Shown here: one piece after another, positions 25,287-34,857 of the stretch | Numbering within the stretch: position 1 is the stretch's first letter | How the letters are laid out: each line of letters starts with the position of its first letter | From: Verrucomicrobiota bacterium | Lineage (GTDB): Bacteria; Verrucomicrobiota; Verrucomicrobiia; Limisphaerales; AAA164-E04 | DNA length: 41,741 bases | NCBI GenBank assembly: GCA_027619545.1 | Contig: JAQCFT010000004.1 | Coordinates: forward strand, 1 to 41,741 | Reading direction: 5' to 3' | Program-made: the position numbers and the translations under genes | Notes under the pieces: generated by a model | Told to the model about the DNA's origin: nothing | What the model saw: only the letters and a program-made list of their open reading frames with translations | The model's database searches: none

Positions 25287-27218
25287 ATGATCATGCGACC
25301 CGCTGTTTACCGTACGTTTGCGTCCATCCTGTTTGCAGGCCTTTGCTGCGCGTTGACAGCCAGGGCCGAGGATCCGGTCCAGGGCAATGCCTTGTTGAAA
25401 ACCGATATCCTTGGTGTGTTTGCGCATCCCGATGATGAGACCGGGATGGCGTCCACCCTGGCTCATTACGCTTTGGGCGAAGGCAAGACCATCCTGCACG
25501 CTTATTGTACGCGGGGTGAAGGGGGAGGGAATATGGTGGGCACGCATTATGGACCGTCCTTGGGGATCATGCGCGAGCTGGAATTGCGGGATTGCCTCAC
25601 TCAGTTGGGGGTGCGGCATTGGTATTTTCTGGGGCAGCTTGATTTTGCTTATACCGAAAGCATTTGGGCGACTTTGAAACGTTGGGATAAGGAGGGGGCT
25701 CTGGAGCAATTGGTGCGGATCATTCGAAATCATCGACCAGAAATCGTTCTGACCATGAACCCGGCTCCGCGTCCCGGACAGCACGGTCACCATCAGGCCG
25801 CCGGGGTGCTGGCAACCGAAGCCGTGCGTTTGGCGGCGGATCCCGAGGCTTTTCCTTTGCAGATCCAACGTGAAGGGATTGATGTCTGGCAGGTGCGAAA
25901 GTTGTATTACGGCGGCGCCATGGGGAATCATCAGGCTCAGATCGAATCCACGGCGGTAGTTCGTGATGGCCTGACGGCAGGGCAGATTGCCGGGCAGGCC
26001 TTGTCTCATCACAGATCCCAGGGATTCGGTCGTATGCGGGGTGCTGCCTGGTTGCAACTTCCTCGTACTTTTTCCCTGGTGCATTCCGTGGTTCCTTTCC
26101 TGGCTGAGGAATCGGATTTGTTTCGAGGGCTTGATTTTTCTCCTGATCATCTGACGCCGGGCTTGGTGCAACCCCCCGCTTCCGATACGGGTGACGAAGA
26201 TGATGTATCCATACGCTTCGTCACCCGACCTGCCATCGAACGATATATGGTCTGGGCGAAGGAGCAGGGTATTGAGCATGTATCCCAGGCATTCGAGGCC
26301 GATCTTCCGGTGGTGGCCGGGGAGTGGAATGACGTGGCCCTGGACCTGGGTAATGTCGGATCCGCCACGGTGGAAGGGGAGCTTCGGCTGACAATACCCA
26401 AGGATTGGATGGTGGATCCGCAATGGGTGCCTTTCACCATCAAGCCAGGACTTAATCTGGGGATGACCATCCGAGTCAAACCGCCCAAAGGATTGCCGGA
26501 GGATGGAACCATTCAACTGACGGCCAAATATGATGGGAAAGAATCATCGGCGGAAGCCAACCTTCACCCCGTGCCCACACACAGAATTGCGAGAATTGCC
26601 GAGGGTGGTTTGGATTGGGAGAGTCCCTTCTGGTCGCGTGTGGTTCCCATCACCATCCTTCCTGAGCACCGTGTGCAAGGTGAATCCACAGGGTTGGCGG
26701 ACAGTAGCGCACAGATCAAAATGGCCCATGATCGCAGCGCGTTTTATGTGCAGATCGATGTGAACGATGACCAAGTGGTCAGCAACATCGCGCCCAATGA
26801 TATTCGGGGGCATTGGCGCAGCGATTCGGTCGAGTTCTGTCTCGATGCCAAAGGGGGCTCCGAGGATAGTTTTTCCACCTACAAATTGGGTGTGTTTCCA
26901 TTCGATGCGGCCGGGCAGGTTCGGGCTGCACGGGATGCGGATGCCAATCAGGGGCCGGTTGAAGAAACAGCTCCCGGGACTGAAATGACTTCCGAACGCA
27001 CAGATGATGGATATCGATTGCGATTGAAAATACCTTTTGACGAAGTGGGTGAGGGGATTGAATCCGGCAGCCGTATGGGATTTAATGTCATCATCTATGA
27101 TGGAGACAAAGCCGATGCCTCTCCTGGTGAAAACATCAATGAATCCCGGTTGGCCTGGGCGCCCAGGTCGGGTGTGCAGGGGCGTCCCGAGGATTGGGGA
27201 CGGATTGACCTCGAGTAG
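25287..27218 (+). CDS. Secreted PIG-L deacetylase fused to a CBM9-like domain
   Basis: The 643-residue protein has a Sec signal (FASILFAGLCCALTARA). The LmbE/PIG-L zinc deacetylase domain shows VFAHPDDETGM (AHPDDE 46-51), RGEGGGN and GQHGHHQAAG (second His ligand). A central beta domain (about 340-425, NEW3-like, with DVALDLGNVG...LTIPKDW) follows. The last 200 residues resemble the CBM9/DOMON fold (FYVQIDVNDDQVVSN, WRSDSVEFCLDAK, GFNVIIYDGDKAD). It probably removes N-acetyl groups from an extracytoplasmic glycan, the C-terminus binding carbohydrate. The next gene starts 17 bp after it, so they may share a transcript. Confidence 0.88.
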   Translation: MIMRPAVYRTFASILFAGLCCALTARAEDPVQGNALLKTDILGVFAHPDDETGMASTLAHYALGEGKTILHAYCTRGEGGGNMVGTHYGPSLGIMRELELRDCLTQLGVRHWYFLGQLDFAYTESIWATLKRWDKEGALEQLVRIIRNHRPEIVLTMNPAPRPGQHGHHQAAGVLATEAVRLAADPEAFPLQIQREGIDVWQVRKLYYGGAMGNHQAQIESTAVVRDGLTAGQIAGQALSHHRSQGFGRMRGAAWLQLPRTFSLVHSVVPFLAEESDLFRGLDFSPDHLTPGLVQPPASDTGDEDDVSIRFVTRPAIERYMVWAKEQGIEHVSQAFEADLPVVAGEWNDVALDLGNVGSATVEGELRLTIPKDWMVDPQWVPFTIKPGLNLGMTIRVKPPKGLPEDGTIQLTAKYDGKESSAEANLHPVPTHRIARIAEGGLDWESPFWSRVVPITILPEHRVQGESTGLADSSAQIKMAHDRSAFYVQIDVNDDQVVSNIAPNDIRGHWRSDSVEFCLDAKGGSEDSFSTYKLGVFPFDAAGQVRAARDADANQGPVEETAPGTEMTSERTDDGYRLRLKIPFDEVGEGIESGSRMGFNVIIYDGDKADASPGENINESRLAWAPRSGVQGRPEDWGRIDLE

Positions 27219-27235
27219 CCCTTGCCTTCATTCTC

Positions 27236-28051
27236 ATGTATCAGGTGCGAAAGGTTGACGATGTGGCGTGCCCGGAGCTGGCTCCTTATCGCAGCATGCG
27301 AAAGATGACCGATCAGCAGGGGCAGGGCATTTTTGTTGCGGAAGGACAGAAGGTGGTCACGCGTTTACTGGAGACCGATTTTCGAATTCATTCCGTTTTG
27401 TTGACTGAAGAATGGCTGGAACGTTTGGGGCCGTCATTGGATCGCCGGCCGGAAAACATTCCTGCTTTCATTACGGACAAAGAAGGCATATCGGCGCTCA
27501 CAGGCTATGGGTGTTTTCAAGCAATCAAGGCGGTGGTATCCATCCCTGCTCCCCTGGAACTGGATGCCTGGGTTTCTCAGGCCGTCAGCCCCAGGTTTTT
27601 TGTGGCCATGGACGGGCTCAGCAGTTCTGAGAATGTGGGGGCGCTGGTGCGCAATGCGGCAGGGTTTGGCGCGCAGGGACTGCTTGTGGGGCCGACTTCC
27701 TGCAGTCCTTACATTCGGCGGGCGGTGCACAGCAGTATGGGAACCATTTTCAAACTGCCCGTTCATCACTCGGGAGATTTGGCTCAAACCCTGGCGAAAC
27801 TCCGGAAACAAGGCATTCAGACTGTCGCCGCACATCCACATACCAATCAACGCACTTTGGACCAGGTGGATTTTACCCGCGACACCTGCGTGGTTTTAGG
27901 AAGCGAAGGAGAGGGGCTTTCCCCGGAAGTGCTTGATCAGTGCGAACACCAGGTGCTGATTCCGATGGCGCACGGTACGGATTCGCTCAATGTGGCCAGT
28001 GCGGCAGCGGTGTTTTTTTACGAAGTGTTCAGGCAGAGATTTGTGGGGTGA
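27236..28051 (+). CDS. TrmH/SpoU-family RNA 2'-O-methyltransferase
   Basis: The 271-residue SPOUT enzyme has an N-terminal substrate domain (FVAEGQKVVTRLLETDF). The three SpoU motifs are GLSSSENVGALVRNAAGFG (motif 1, with the catalytic Asn and Arg), VVLGSEGEGLSPEV (motif 2) and IPMAHGTDSLNVASAAAVFFYE (motif 3). It methylates a ribose in tRNA or 23S rRNA. The exact site cannot be assigned. It lies 17 bp after the PIG-L gene and 94 bp before purN. Confidence 0.93.
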   Translation: MYQVRKVDDVACPELAPYRSMRKMTDQQGQGIFVAEGQKVVTRLLETDFRIHSVLLTEEWLERLGPSLDRRPENIPAFITDKEGISALTGYGCFQAIKAVVSIPAPLELDAWVSQAVSPRFFVAMDGLSSSENVGALVRNAAGFGAQGLLVGPTSCSPYIRRAVHSSMGTIFKLPVHHSGDLAQTLAKLRKQGIQTVAAHPHTNQRTLDQVDFTRDTCVVLGSEGEGLSPEVLDQCEHQVLIPMAHGTDSLNVASAAAVFFYEVFRQRFVG

Positions 28052-28145
28052 ACCTTCCAGTAGCCGCTGGAATATTGAAGCCAATTCTCTTCGCAGATTC
28101 GGATGAAGACTTGTCTTATCAAAGGTTTCACGTACTTTTTGAGCC

Positions 28146-28772
28146 ATGAGCAAGAAAGTGCGAGTCGGTGTTTTGGGGTCCGGTAAGGGATCCAATATGG
28201 TGGCCTTGGCGAAGGCCTGTGAGGCGGGGACCTTGAATGCCGAGATTGCCCTCGTGGTCAGTGATGTCGAGGAGGCGGGCATTCTTGAGCGTGCCGAGTC
28301 TTTTGGGATTGCAAATCAATACCTTGTGCCCGGTCCATTCAAGACCAAGTTGGATGAAGTTTGCGAACAGGCCTACATTGAGGCGTTTCAGAAGGCAGAG
28401 GTTGATTGGATTGTGCTGGCAGGTTTCATGCGCATTTTAAAGGGGCAGTTTTTAAAGGCCTATTCCAATCGGGTCATCAACATTCACCCCTCGCTGCTGC
28501 CCTCTTTTCCCGGTCTGGAAGCTTGGAAGCAGGCTCTGGATTACGGGGTGAAATTTACCGGTTGCACCGTGCATTTTGTGGATCAGGGGATCGATACGGG
28601 GTCAATCATCCTACAGGAAACGGTTCCTGTCATGGATGATGACACGCCTCAAACCCTTCATGCCCGCATTCAGGAGGCGGAGCACCGTTTGTGCCCTGCG
28701 GCATTGGAACTGGCCGTGAGAGGGCGTTTAAGCGTTCAGGGCCGCCATTGTCATCGTTTACCTGATTCCTAG
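28146..28772 (+). CDS. purN: Phosphoribosylglycinamide formyltransferase 1
   Basis: PurN transfers a formyl group from 10-formyltetrahydrofolate to GAR in purine synthesis. In the 208-residue protein the substrate loop is LGSGKGSN (10-17). The catalytic triad is present as [11 protein letters not shown] (Asn112, His114) and [10 protein letters not shown] (Asp150), the same spacing as in E. coli PurN. Length and motifs are normal. A possible terminator follows at 28812-28842. Confidence 0.97.
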   Translation: MSKKVRVGVLGSGKGSNMVALAKACEAGTLNAEIALVVSDVEEAGILERAESFGIANQYLVPGPFKTKLDEVCEQAYIEAFQKAEVDWIVLAGFMRILKGQFLKAYSNRVINIHPSLLPSFPGLEAWKQALDYGVKFTGCTVHFVDQGIDTGSIILQETVPVMDDDTPQTLHARIQEAEHRLCPAALELAVRGRLSVQGRHCHRLPDS

Positions 28773-28811
28773 GCGAGAATGAGGGTGGGGCGGGCTGTTA
28801 AACACGGTTTT

Positions 28812-28842
28812 TGCCAATTTTTTCAAAAAGAGTTGGCATTTT
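28812..28842 (+). terminator. Possible terminator after purN
   Basis: TGCCAA (28812-28817) and TTGGCA (28833-28838) enclose an A/T-rich loop (TTTTTTCAAAAAGAG) that can pair further, and TTTTG follows. It separates purN from hisG. Confidence 0.5.
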
Positions 28843-28945
28843 GCCCCCATTCACGGGTATCTAGATGCCGGTTGTCGTGTGGCCTTCTCGTCCCGTTTCC
28901 TCAGGATAAGACCCCAATCAATGGGTGACACGCTCCCATTTTGCA

Positions 28946-29833
28946 ATGAAGTCGAAGAAAAAGAACATTCTGAAATTGGGATTGCCGAAGGGTAGTCTTC
29001 AGGAAGCCACTTTTCAAAAGCTGGCTAAAGCGGGTTATAACGTCTCGGTGAGCAGTCGCTCCTACCTTCCATACATCGATGATGAGGAGATGGAGATCCG
29101 GTTGATTCGAGCACAGGAAGTCAGTCGATATGTCGAGCATGGCTATTTGGACTGCGGGATCACGGGGCATGATTGGGTGGTGGAAAACGGCTCCAAAGTT
29201 CATGAAGTCGGAGAATTTCTTTTCAGTAAGGCAACGCGCCAGGCAGCTCGCTGGGTGTTGGCTGTTCCGGAGAATTCTCCGATCAAGTCTGCAAAAGATC
29301 TGCAAGGAAAGCGCATTGCCACGGAAGTGGTCAACATTACCAAAAAATACCTGCGCAAGCACAAGGTCAAGGCGGATGTTGAATTCTCCTGGGGCGCGAC
29401 TGAAGTTAAAGCTCACGAATTGGTGGATGCGATTGTGGAAATTACTGAAACTGGTAGTTCGCTGCGGGCAAATAAGTTGCGTATCGTTGATACCTTGATG
29501 ACCTCCACGCCAAGGTTGATTGTGAATCAGGATTCCTGGGCGGACAAATGGAAGAAAAAGAAGATTGAAACATTCGCGATGCTCCTTCGTGGAGCCTTGG
29601 ATGCCGAAGCCAAGGTCGGGCTGAAACTCAACATTTTGGAAAAGAAATTGTCAAAATTGTTGCAAAGTTTGCCAGCATTGCGTAATCCAACGGTTTCCAG
29701 TTTGGCAATGGAAGGCTGGGTGGCGGTGGAAACCGTCATTGACGAACATGTAGTTCGCGAGATAATCCCTCAACTGAAGGCCGCTGGAGCCGAAGGGATC
29801 ATCGAGTATCCTCTGAACAAAATTGTATATTAA
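28946..29833 (+). CDS. hisG: ATP phosphoribosyltransferase (long form)
   Basis: HisG catalyses the first step of histidine synthesis. The 295-residue protein is the long type with its own C-terminal regulatory domain ([20 protein letters not shown]), so HisZ is not needed and feedback by histidine is expected. Visible features are [33 protein letters not shown], and [16 protein letters not shown] followed by [24 protein letters not shown] (the PRPP-binding region). The ATG at 28946 is used; a GTG at 28925 is an alternative. No other his gene is in the window. The small basic protein gene begins 10 bp after it. Confidence 0.95.
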   Translation: MKSKKKNILKLGLPKGSLQEATFQKLAKAGYNVSVSSRSYLPYIDDEEMEIRLIRAQEVSRYVEHGYLDCGITGHDWVVENGSKVHEVGEFLFSKATRQAARWVLAVPENSPIKSAKDLQGKRIATEVVNITKKYLRKHKVKADVEFSWGATEVKAHELVDAIVEITETGSSLRANKLRIVDTLMTSTPRLIVNQDSWADKWKKKKIETFAMLLRGALDAEAKVGLKLNILEKKLSKLLQSLPALRNPTVSSLAMEGWVAVETVIDEHVVREIIPQLKAAGAEGIIEYPLNKIVY

Positions 29834-29843
29834 GCACTAAAAT

Positions 29844-29945
29844 ATGGGTTCTCTTAAAAAACGTCGTAAATCGAAAATCAACAAGCATAAGCGACGCAAG
29901 AAACTGCGCGCGAATCGCCACAAGAAGCGCACCTGGCAGAAATAA
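29844..29945 (+). CDS. 33-residue basic protein, AURKAIP1/COX24-like (ribosome-associated)
   Basis: The short gene encodes [20 protein letters not shown] followed by [13 protein letters not shown]. This KMxKHKxKKRRK-type pattern is that of the AURKAIP1/COX24 domain, known from mitochondrial small-subunit proteins and from Bacteroidota/Verrucomicrobiota genomes as a very small ribosome-bound protein. Eighteen of 33 residues are Lys or Arg. It follows hisG by 10 bp and is followed by a clear terminator (29995-30028). It is easily missed by gene finders. Confidence 0.88.
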   Translation: MGSLKKRRKSKINKHKRRKKLRANRHKKRTWQK

Positions 29946-29994
29946 TTGCGGCGCGCGCTTGCAGGCGTTTCGCTTTAGGTGTCTATTGTTCATC

Positions 29995-30028
29995 AAAGCC
30001 CTTGCCCATGTCGGGCCGGGCTTTCTTT
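29995..30028 (+). terminator. Rho-independent terminator of the hisG / small protein unit
   Basis: AAAGCCC (29995-30001) pairs with GGGCTTT (30018-30024), with inner CCC/GGG potential. The stem is followed by CTTTAT. It lies 49 bp after the small basic gene and just before the TPR gene. Confidence 0.78.
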
Positions 30029-30035
30029 ATGAATT

Positions 30036-31763
30036 ATGATTGGCGAATCGCCCTTTAAATCAATGATCCTGGTATGGACGCTCAGTGTCTGGGCTATCAC
30101 CGTGCCAGTTTATGCTCAGGAAGCCGGTCAGGACGGAGACGTCGGGCCGGCTGGTCCTGTTGTTTCCGACGCCTTTGAGCCTCAGGATATCCCTTTGGAT
30201 GATCTGGATGCGTCAGGACGTCGTGCCAGGGCTCAGGCTCATTTTGCATCAGGTATTACATTTGAAGCCCAGGGTGAACAGGCAGAGGCATTGAAGCAGT
30301 TTGCCCTTGCCCTGGAGGCTGATCCCACCAATGCCAAGCTGGCGGTGAGGGTCGCGGAGAAGCATATCGCCCTGCAGAAATTTGATGAAGCCTATGAAAT
30401 TCTCCTTCCTGCCACTGAATTGGAAGAAGCGGAGGGCAAGGCTTTCGAGTTGCTTGGCCTGATTCAAATGGCCAGAGGTGAGGCTGACAGTTCTCTTGAG
30501 AATTTTAAGACCGCATTGGCTAGAGATCCATCATTGATCATCTCTCGTTCCAGATTGGTGGATGTTCATCTTCGGGAAGGAGAAAACCTTGATGCACTCG
30601 AACTCGTCCAGGAAGCGGTTAAAGCAACCAACTACGCGTTGGAAGACATGACCGCACTGATCGGGTTGTATCTCAAGTTCCTGACCATACAGCCCAATCG
30701 ATTGAATGATCTGGGCCCGCAGCTTGAATCCCTGGTTATCAAGAGTTCCGAAGTGGCCGAAGAACACCCGGCTCTGGGGCTGGCCATCTCGGATGTTCTG
30801 ATGCTGATGGAGCGTTTTGAGGATGCTGAAAGCCGGCTGCAGGACTTGAAAGCTTATCGTCCACCGGTTCCCATGGTGCGTGAAAAACTGGTTGATCTTT
30901 ATTTGCGGCAGGGTAAGCCAGAGCACGCAGTTCGTGAATTGACCGAGCTTTCCGAGGCCGAGCCCGATAATCCGCGTCCGCAATACCTGTTGGGAACCTT
31001 GATGATGGAAGAAGGCAAGACGGACGAAGCCGAAACCCATTACCGCAAAGCTATTGAAATTCGGTCCACATTTGAGGCTCCCTACTTTGCTCTGGCAGAG
31101 TTGAAACTCAATGCTGGAGACGCCCGCGAAGCCCTGTCGGTTTTGCAACAGGCCCGTTCTCAGTTTTCAAAACAGTTCATCCTCGAGTTCTATTCCGGTG
31201 TGGCCATGTCGGCCCTTCGGCGGTATGAACCGGCCTTGGATTTTCTTCGGTCCGCTGAGGAAATCGCCGCAAAACAAGATCCCGCTCGGCTGAACGGCTT
31301 CTTTTACTTCCGGATCGGAATGGTGCTGGAACGTTTGGGTAAATTGGAAGCCGCTGAAAAGGAGTTTTTGAAATGCCTGGACAAGACGCCAGATGACGCG
31401 ACCACGCTTAACTACCTCGGTTACATGTGGGCGGAGCAGGGGAAGAAACTGGATCAAGCCTACGAGTGGATTTCCAAAGCTCTGGAACTCGATCCAGAGA
31501 GCGACGCCATTCTGGACAGCATGGGTTGGGTTCTGTTCAAACGAGGCAAAGCGGAGGAAGCCTTGCCCTATCTGGAGAAAGCTGAATCCCACTTGGAAGA
31601 ACCGGACCCTACTATTCTCGATCATTTGGGCGACGTTTATCAGGCATTGGATCGCCGTGAGAAGGCTGTGGATGCTTTCAAACGTTCTCTTGAACTAGAA
31701 TTCAACGAAAAGGTATTCCAGAAGTGGCGACTGCTGAGAGATAAGCAGGACATCCAATCTTGA
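30036..31763 (+). CDS. Exported tetratricopeptide-repeat protein
   Basis: The 575-residue protein has a Sec signal (MILVWTLSVWAITVPVYAQ) and then about twelve TPR units. Examples are ARAQAHFASGITFEAQGEQAE, ALKQFALALEADPTNAKLA, PQYLLGTLMMEEGKTDEAET and LNYLGYMWAEQGKKLDQAYE. The C-terminal group LDSMGWVLFKRGKAEEALPY resembles TPR proteins that scaffold envelope complexes. No enzymatic domain is present. It is 12 bp after a terminator and 34 bp before the DUF2203 gene, probably one transcript with it. Confidence 0.88.
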   Translation: MIGESPFKSMILVWTLSVWAITVPVYAQEAGQDGDVGPAGPVVSDAFEPQDIPLDDLDASGRRARAQAHFASGITFEAQGEQAEALKQFALALEADPTNAKLAVRVAEKHIALQKFDEAYEILLPATELEEAEGKAFELLGLIQMARGEADSSLENFKTALARDPSLIISRSRLVDVHLREGENLDALELVQEAVKATNYALEDMTALIGLYLKFLTIQPNRLNDLGPQLESLVIKSSEVAEEHPALGLAISDVLMLMERFEDAESRLQDLKAYRPPVPMVREKLVDLYLRQGKPEHAVRELTELSEAEPDNPRPQYLLGTLMMEEGKTDEAETHYRKAIEIRSTFEAPYFALAELKLNAGDAREALSVLQQARSQFSKQFILEFYSGVAMSALRRYEPALDFLRSAEEIAAKQDPARLNGFFYFRIGMVLERLGKLEAAEKEFLKCLDKTPDDATTLNYLGYMWAEQGKKLDQAYEWISKALELDPESDAILDSMGWVLFKRGKAEEALPYLEKAESHLEEPDPTILDHLGDVYQALDRREKAVDAFKRSLELEFNEKVFQKWRLLRDKQDIQS

Positions 31764-31797
31764 GAATGGCCCCGGCCACGTTGCGAAGGTTCCCTCG

Positions 31798-32187
31798 ATG
31801 GCATCCCCCCTCCGATATTCCAGACATTACACGGTTGATGAAGCACGCGCATTGCTGCCTCAACTCGCCGGGTGGTTGGATGAGATCAATCAACTCAGTG
31901 AGCAACAGGAAGCTTGTCGGGCCTGGCAGGAGGCGATGTTTGAGCAGGGACACGATCTTGGTGGCGACCAGGTGGAAGGAGAGATCAAGAATCTCAATCG
32001 ACTCCTTCAGATCCTGAATGAGTTCAAAAGTCGTGAGATTCTCATTAAAGATCTTTCCCGGGGGCTCGTTGATTTTCCCAGTATGATGGGAGGGCGTGAG
32101 GTATTTCTTTGTTGGGAAAAGGGGCAGCAGGACATCATTTATTGGCATGACTTGGATGCCGGTTACGCTGGCAGGCATTCCATCTGA
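31798..32187 (+). CDS. DUF2203-family protein
   Basis: The 129-residue protein matches DUF2203: HYTVDEARALLPQLAGWLDE at the start, GVDFPSMMGGREVFLCW-like centre (GLVDFPSMMGGREVFLCWEK), and IIYWHDLDAGYAGRHSI at the end. The Glu/His-rich C-terminus suggests a metal or ligand site, but the function is unknown. It follows the TPR gene by 34 bp. Confidence 0.9.
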   Translation: MASPLRYSRHYTVDEARALLPQLAGWLDEINQLSEQQEACRAWQEAMFEQGHDLGGDQVEGEIKNLNRLLQILNEFKSREILIKDLSRGLVDFPSMMGGREVFLCWEKGQQDIIYWHDLDAGYAGRHSI

Positions 32188-32386
32188 TGCCGTCAGGTGA
32201 TTTTTCTTTTTGCTTGCCCTTTACTTTTGATTTTTGGAATAAAGTTGCCTTTTTGAGCCTGCGTTAGGGGCTTTCATTCAGAGATTCCGCCATTAACCTG
32301 CCGCAAGTTTTTATGAGCGGTTTGTGGGAAACTCCCCTCCAACTGCTACTCGATGTTAAACGAACGAAGGAAGGATATTGAGGAAA

Positions 32387-32494
32387 ATGGGTTCTTGTGT
32401 TTTGATCATTGGTGCTGGTGGCGCAGGTTCCGTTGTGGTAACCCGTTGCGCCGTTGATGCAGACACGTTCGATCTGCAAGGGATTATTCAATAG
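32387..32494 (+). CDS. 35-residue Rossmann-like mini-ORF before nspC
   Basis: The ORF begins MGSCVLIIGAGGAGSVVVTR and ends after 35 codons, two bases before the nspC ATG. Its start matches the start of the dehydrogenase two genes downstream (MNKVLIIGAGGVGRVVTHKC), including the GAGGxG nucleotide-binding loop. It then breaks off. AGGA lies close upstream of its ATG. It is either a truncated duplicate of the dehydrogenase gene or a leader ORF that couples translation to nspC. As it stands it could form only the first strand-turn-helix of the fold. Confidence 0.6.
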   Translation: MGSCVLIIGAGGAGSVVVTRCAVDADTFDLQGIIQ

Positions 32495-32496
32495 AC

Positions 32497-33633
32497 ATGA
32501 CACCATTTTCCAAATTGCCCACCCCTTGTTATGTGGTGGATACAGGCCGCCTGCGGCAAAACCTGGAAACCATCCGGAAGATTCAGGATCGGACGGATGC
32601 CAAGATCATTCTTGCGCTGAAGGGATTCGCCATGTTTTCCACTTTTCCCATCGTAAGCGAATATCTCTGTGGCACGACGGCCAGTTCGGTTAACGAGGCA
32701 CGATTGGGGCGGGAGGAGTTTGGTGGAGAGGTCCATGCATATGCTCCTGCTTACAATGATTTGGATATCGAGGAATTGGCCCCGTTGGTTCAGCACATCA
32801 CATTCAATTCATTTTCCCAATTCCATCGGTTTCAGCAGCGGTTGCTTGACTTGAACCCAAACGTATCCGTTGGGTTGCGGATCAACCCTGAATATTCAGA
32901 AGTCGCCACCCCCTTATATGATCCGTGTCGACCCTGTTCGCGGCTTGGAATGACATTGGCGCATTTTGAAGGGCAGGACCTGGAAGGCGTTGAGGGTTTG
33001 CATTTTCATACCATGTGCGAACAGAATTCAGATACGCTCGAACGAGTTGTCGAGGCGGTTGAACGACAATTCGGCCCGTTTCTTGACCGGATGAAATGGA
33101 TTAATTTTGGAGGGGGACACCACATTACGCGCAGTGATTATGATGTTGAACGTCTGTGTCGCATTATTGAAGCATTCAGCGATCGGCATGCTGTTCAAGT
33201 TTACCTCGAACCGGGAGAAGCCATTGCGTTGAATGCCGGATATCTGGTGTCCAGTGTCCTCGATGTGTTTGAAAACGGCATGCCTCTGGCCATTCTGGAC
33301 GCCTCCGCCACGGCGCATATGCCTGATGTGTTGGAGATGCCCTATCGTCCTGTTATCCAGGGAGCCGGGGATCCAGGCTCCAAGCCTCATACGATCAGGC
33401 TGGGAGGTATGACTTGTCTGGCGGGCGATGAAATTGGCGACTACGCATTTGACCATCCGCTCAAAGTTGGCGATCGTTTGGTCTTCGAGGACATGGCCCA
33501 CTATACCATGGTCAAAAACACGACCTTCAACGGAGTGCGGCTACCGTCCATTGCCACTTATGATCCGGAGACGGAAAAGACAGAAGTGGTACGTCAGTTT
33601 GGATATGAAGATTATCGCGACCGGTTGTCTTGA
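32497..33633 (+). CDS. nspC: Carboxynorspermidine/carboxyspermidine decarboxylase
   Basis: The 378-residue PLP enzyme is a fold-III decarboxylase. It removes the carboxyl group from carboxyspermidine or carboxynorspermidine. Visible are LPTPCYVVDTGRLRQNLETI, the PLP lysine in IILALKGFAMFS (Lys42), CSRLGMTL, LHFHTMCEQNS (the substrate-side Cys/Glu), and EPGEAIALNAGYLVSSVLD. With the dehydrogenase downstream it forms the alternative spermidine route from aspartate semialdehyde and a diamine. It follows the mini-ORF by two bases and the dehydrogenase gene starts 36 bp later. Confidence 0.94.
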   Translation: MTPFSKLPTPCYVVDTGRLRQNLETIRKIQDRTDAKIILALKGFAMFSTFPIVSEYLCGTTASSVNEARLGREEFGGEVHAYAPAYNDLDIEELAPLVQHITFNSFSQFHRFQQRLLDLNPNVSVGLRINPEYSEVATPLYDPCRPCSRLGMTLAHFEGQDLEGVEGLHFHTMCEQNSDTLERVVEAVERQFGPFLDRMKWINFGGGHHITRSDYDVERLCRIIEAFSDRHAVQVYLEPGEAIALNAGYLVSSVLDVFENGMPLAILDASATAHMPDVLEMPYRPVIQGAGDPGSKPHTIRLGGMTCLAGDEIGDYAFDHPLKVGDRLVFEDMAHYTMVKNTTFNGVRLPSIATYDPETEKTEVVRQFGYEDYRDRLS

Positions 33634-33669
33634 ACACATGCCAACTGCCTGAAAGAGAATATTTACATC

Positions 33670-34857
33670 ATGAACAAAGTATTGATTATAGGAGCCGGCG
33701 GTGTCGGGCGTGTGGTGACTCACAAGTGTGCCCAACTACCGGAAGTGTTTGGCGAAATCTGTCTTGCCAGCAGGACTCAGAGCAAGTGTGATCAAATAGC
33801 CTCGGAACTGCAGCGGCCCATTCAGACTGCTTCAGTGGATGCCGACAATGTTGCTGAGACCGTCTCATTGATCCGGAGTTTTCAACCTCGACTTGTCATC
33901 AATGTTGCCTTGCCATATCAGGACCTGAGCATCATGGATGCCTGTCTTGAGGCCGGGGTGGATTATCTGGACACCGCCAACTACGAACCACTTGACACCG
34001 CGCGATTTGAATATAAATGGCAATGGGCCTATCAGGATCGATTTCAAAGCGCCGGACGCATGGCACTGCTTGGTTCGGGGTTTGATCCCGGTGTGACCAA
34101 TGTTTACTGCGCACATGCACAGAAACATCTTTTCGATGAAATTGAACAGATTGATATTCTGGACTGCAACGCCGGTGATCACGGATATCCGTTTGCCACC
34201 AATTTCAATCCCGAGATCAATATTCGGGAAGTCACCGCCAACGGGCGATTCTGGGAAGAAGGGGAATGGAAGGAAACCGATCCGTTATCCGTCAACCGCG
34301 ACTTTGATTTTCCGGAAGTGGGTGTTCGGCGGGCGTACCTCATGTATCACGAAGAACTGGAATCTCTCTGTCAAAATATCAAGGGATTAAAGAGGATTCG
34401 GTTCTGGATGACCTTCGGGGAATCGTATTTGACGCATCTGCGTGTGCTTGAGAATGTCGGGATGACCAGCATTGAACCCATTCAGTTTGAAGGTAAGGAA
34501 ATCGTCCCGCTACAGTTTCTTAAAGCGCTGCTTCCTGATCCTGCTTCGCTCGGGCCTCGCACCAAAGGCAAGACCTGCATCGGTTGCCTGGTGGATGGTG
34601 TCAAGGACGGAAAGAAGCGCCGGGTGTTCATTTACAATGTCTGTGATCACCAGGAATGTTACCAGGAGGTCAAATCCCAGGCGATTTCTTATACCACGGG
34701 AGTTCCTGCCATGATCGGGGCCAAACAGATGTTGACCGGCAAATGGCTCCAGCCCGGAGTGTTTAACATGGAACAACTCGACCCCGATCCTTTTATGGCT
34801 GACCTTAACCAATATGGATTGCCTTGGAAGGTGATCGAAATGCCGGTCGAGGCATAG
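33670..34857 (+). CDS. Carboxynorspermidine/carboxyspermidine dehydrogenase (Lys1/saccharopine dehydrogenase family)
   Basis: The 395-residue enzyme condenses aspartate semialdehyde with a diamine and reduces the imine with NADPH, giving the substrate of NspC. The Rossmann loop is VLIIGAGGVGRVV (GAGGVG 8-13). LASRTQSKCDQIASEL binds the cofactor phosphate, and FDPGVTNVYCAHAQKHLFDE and DILDCNAGDHGYPFATNFNPEIN are typical of the bacterial Lys1-like polyamine branch. It is the second complete gene of a two-gene polyamine operon. No other polyamine gene is nearby. Confidence 0.92.
   Translation: MNKVLIIGAGGVGRVVTHKCAQLPEVFGEICLASRTQSKCDQIASELQRPIQTASVDADNVAETVSLIRSFQPRLVINVALPYQDLSIMDACLEAGVDYLDTANYEPLDTARFEYKWQWAYQDRFQSAGRMALLGSGFDPGVTNVYCAHAQKHLFDEIEQIDILDCNAGDHGYPFATNFNPEINIREVTANGRFWEEGEWKETDPLSVNRDFDFPEVGVRRAYLMYHEELESLCQNIKGLKRIRFWMTFGESYLTHLRVLENVGMTSIEPIQFEGKEIVPLQFLKALLPDPASLGPRTKGKTCIGCLVDGVKDGKKRRVFIYNVCDHQECYQEVKSQAISYTTGVPAMIGAKQMLTGKWLQPGVFNMEQLDPDPFMADLNQYGLPWKVIEMPVEA

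Noticed and set aside
25266-26516. 416-codon minus-strand ORF antisense to the PIG-L gene
   Set aside because: Long but motif-free (His/Arg/Gly-rich) and fully inside a gene with clear motifs on the other strand.
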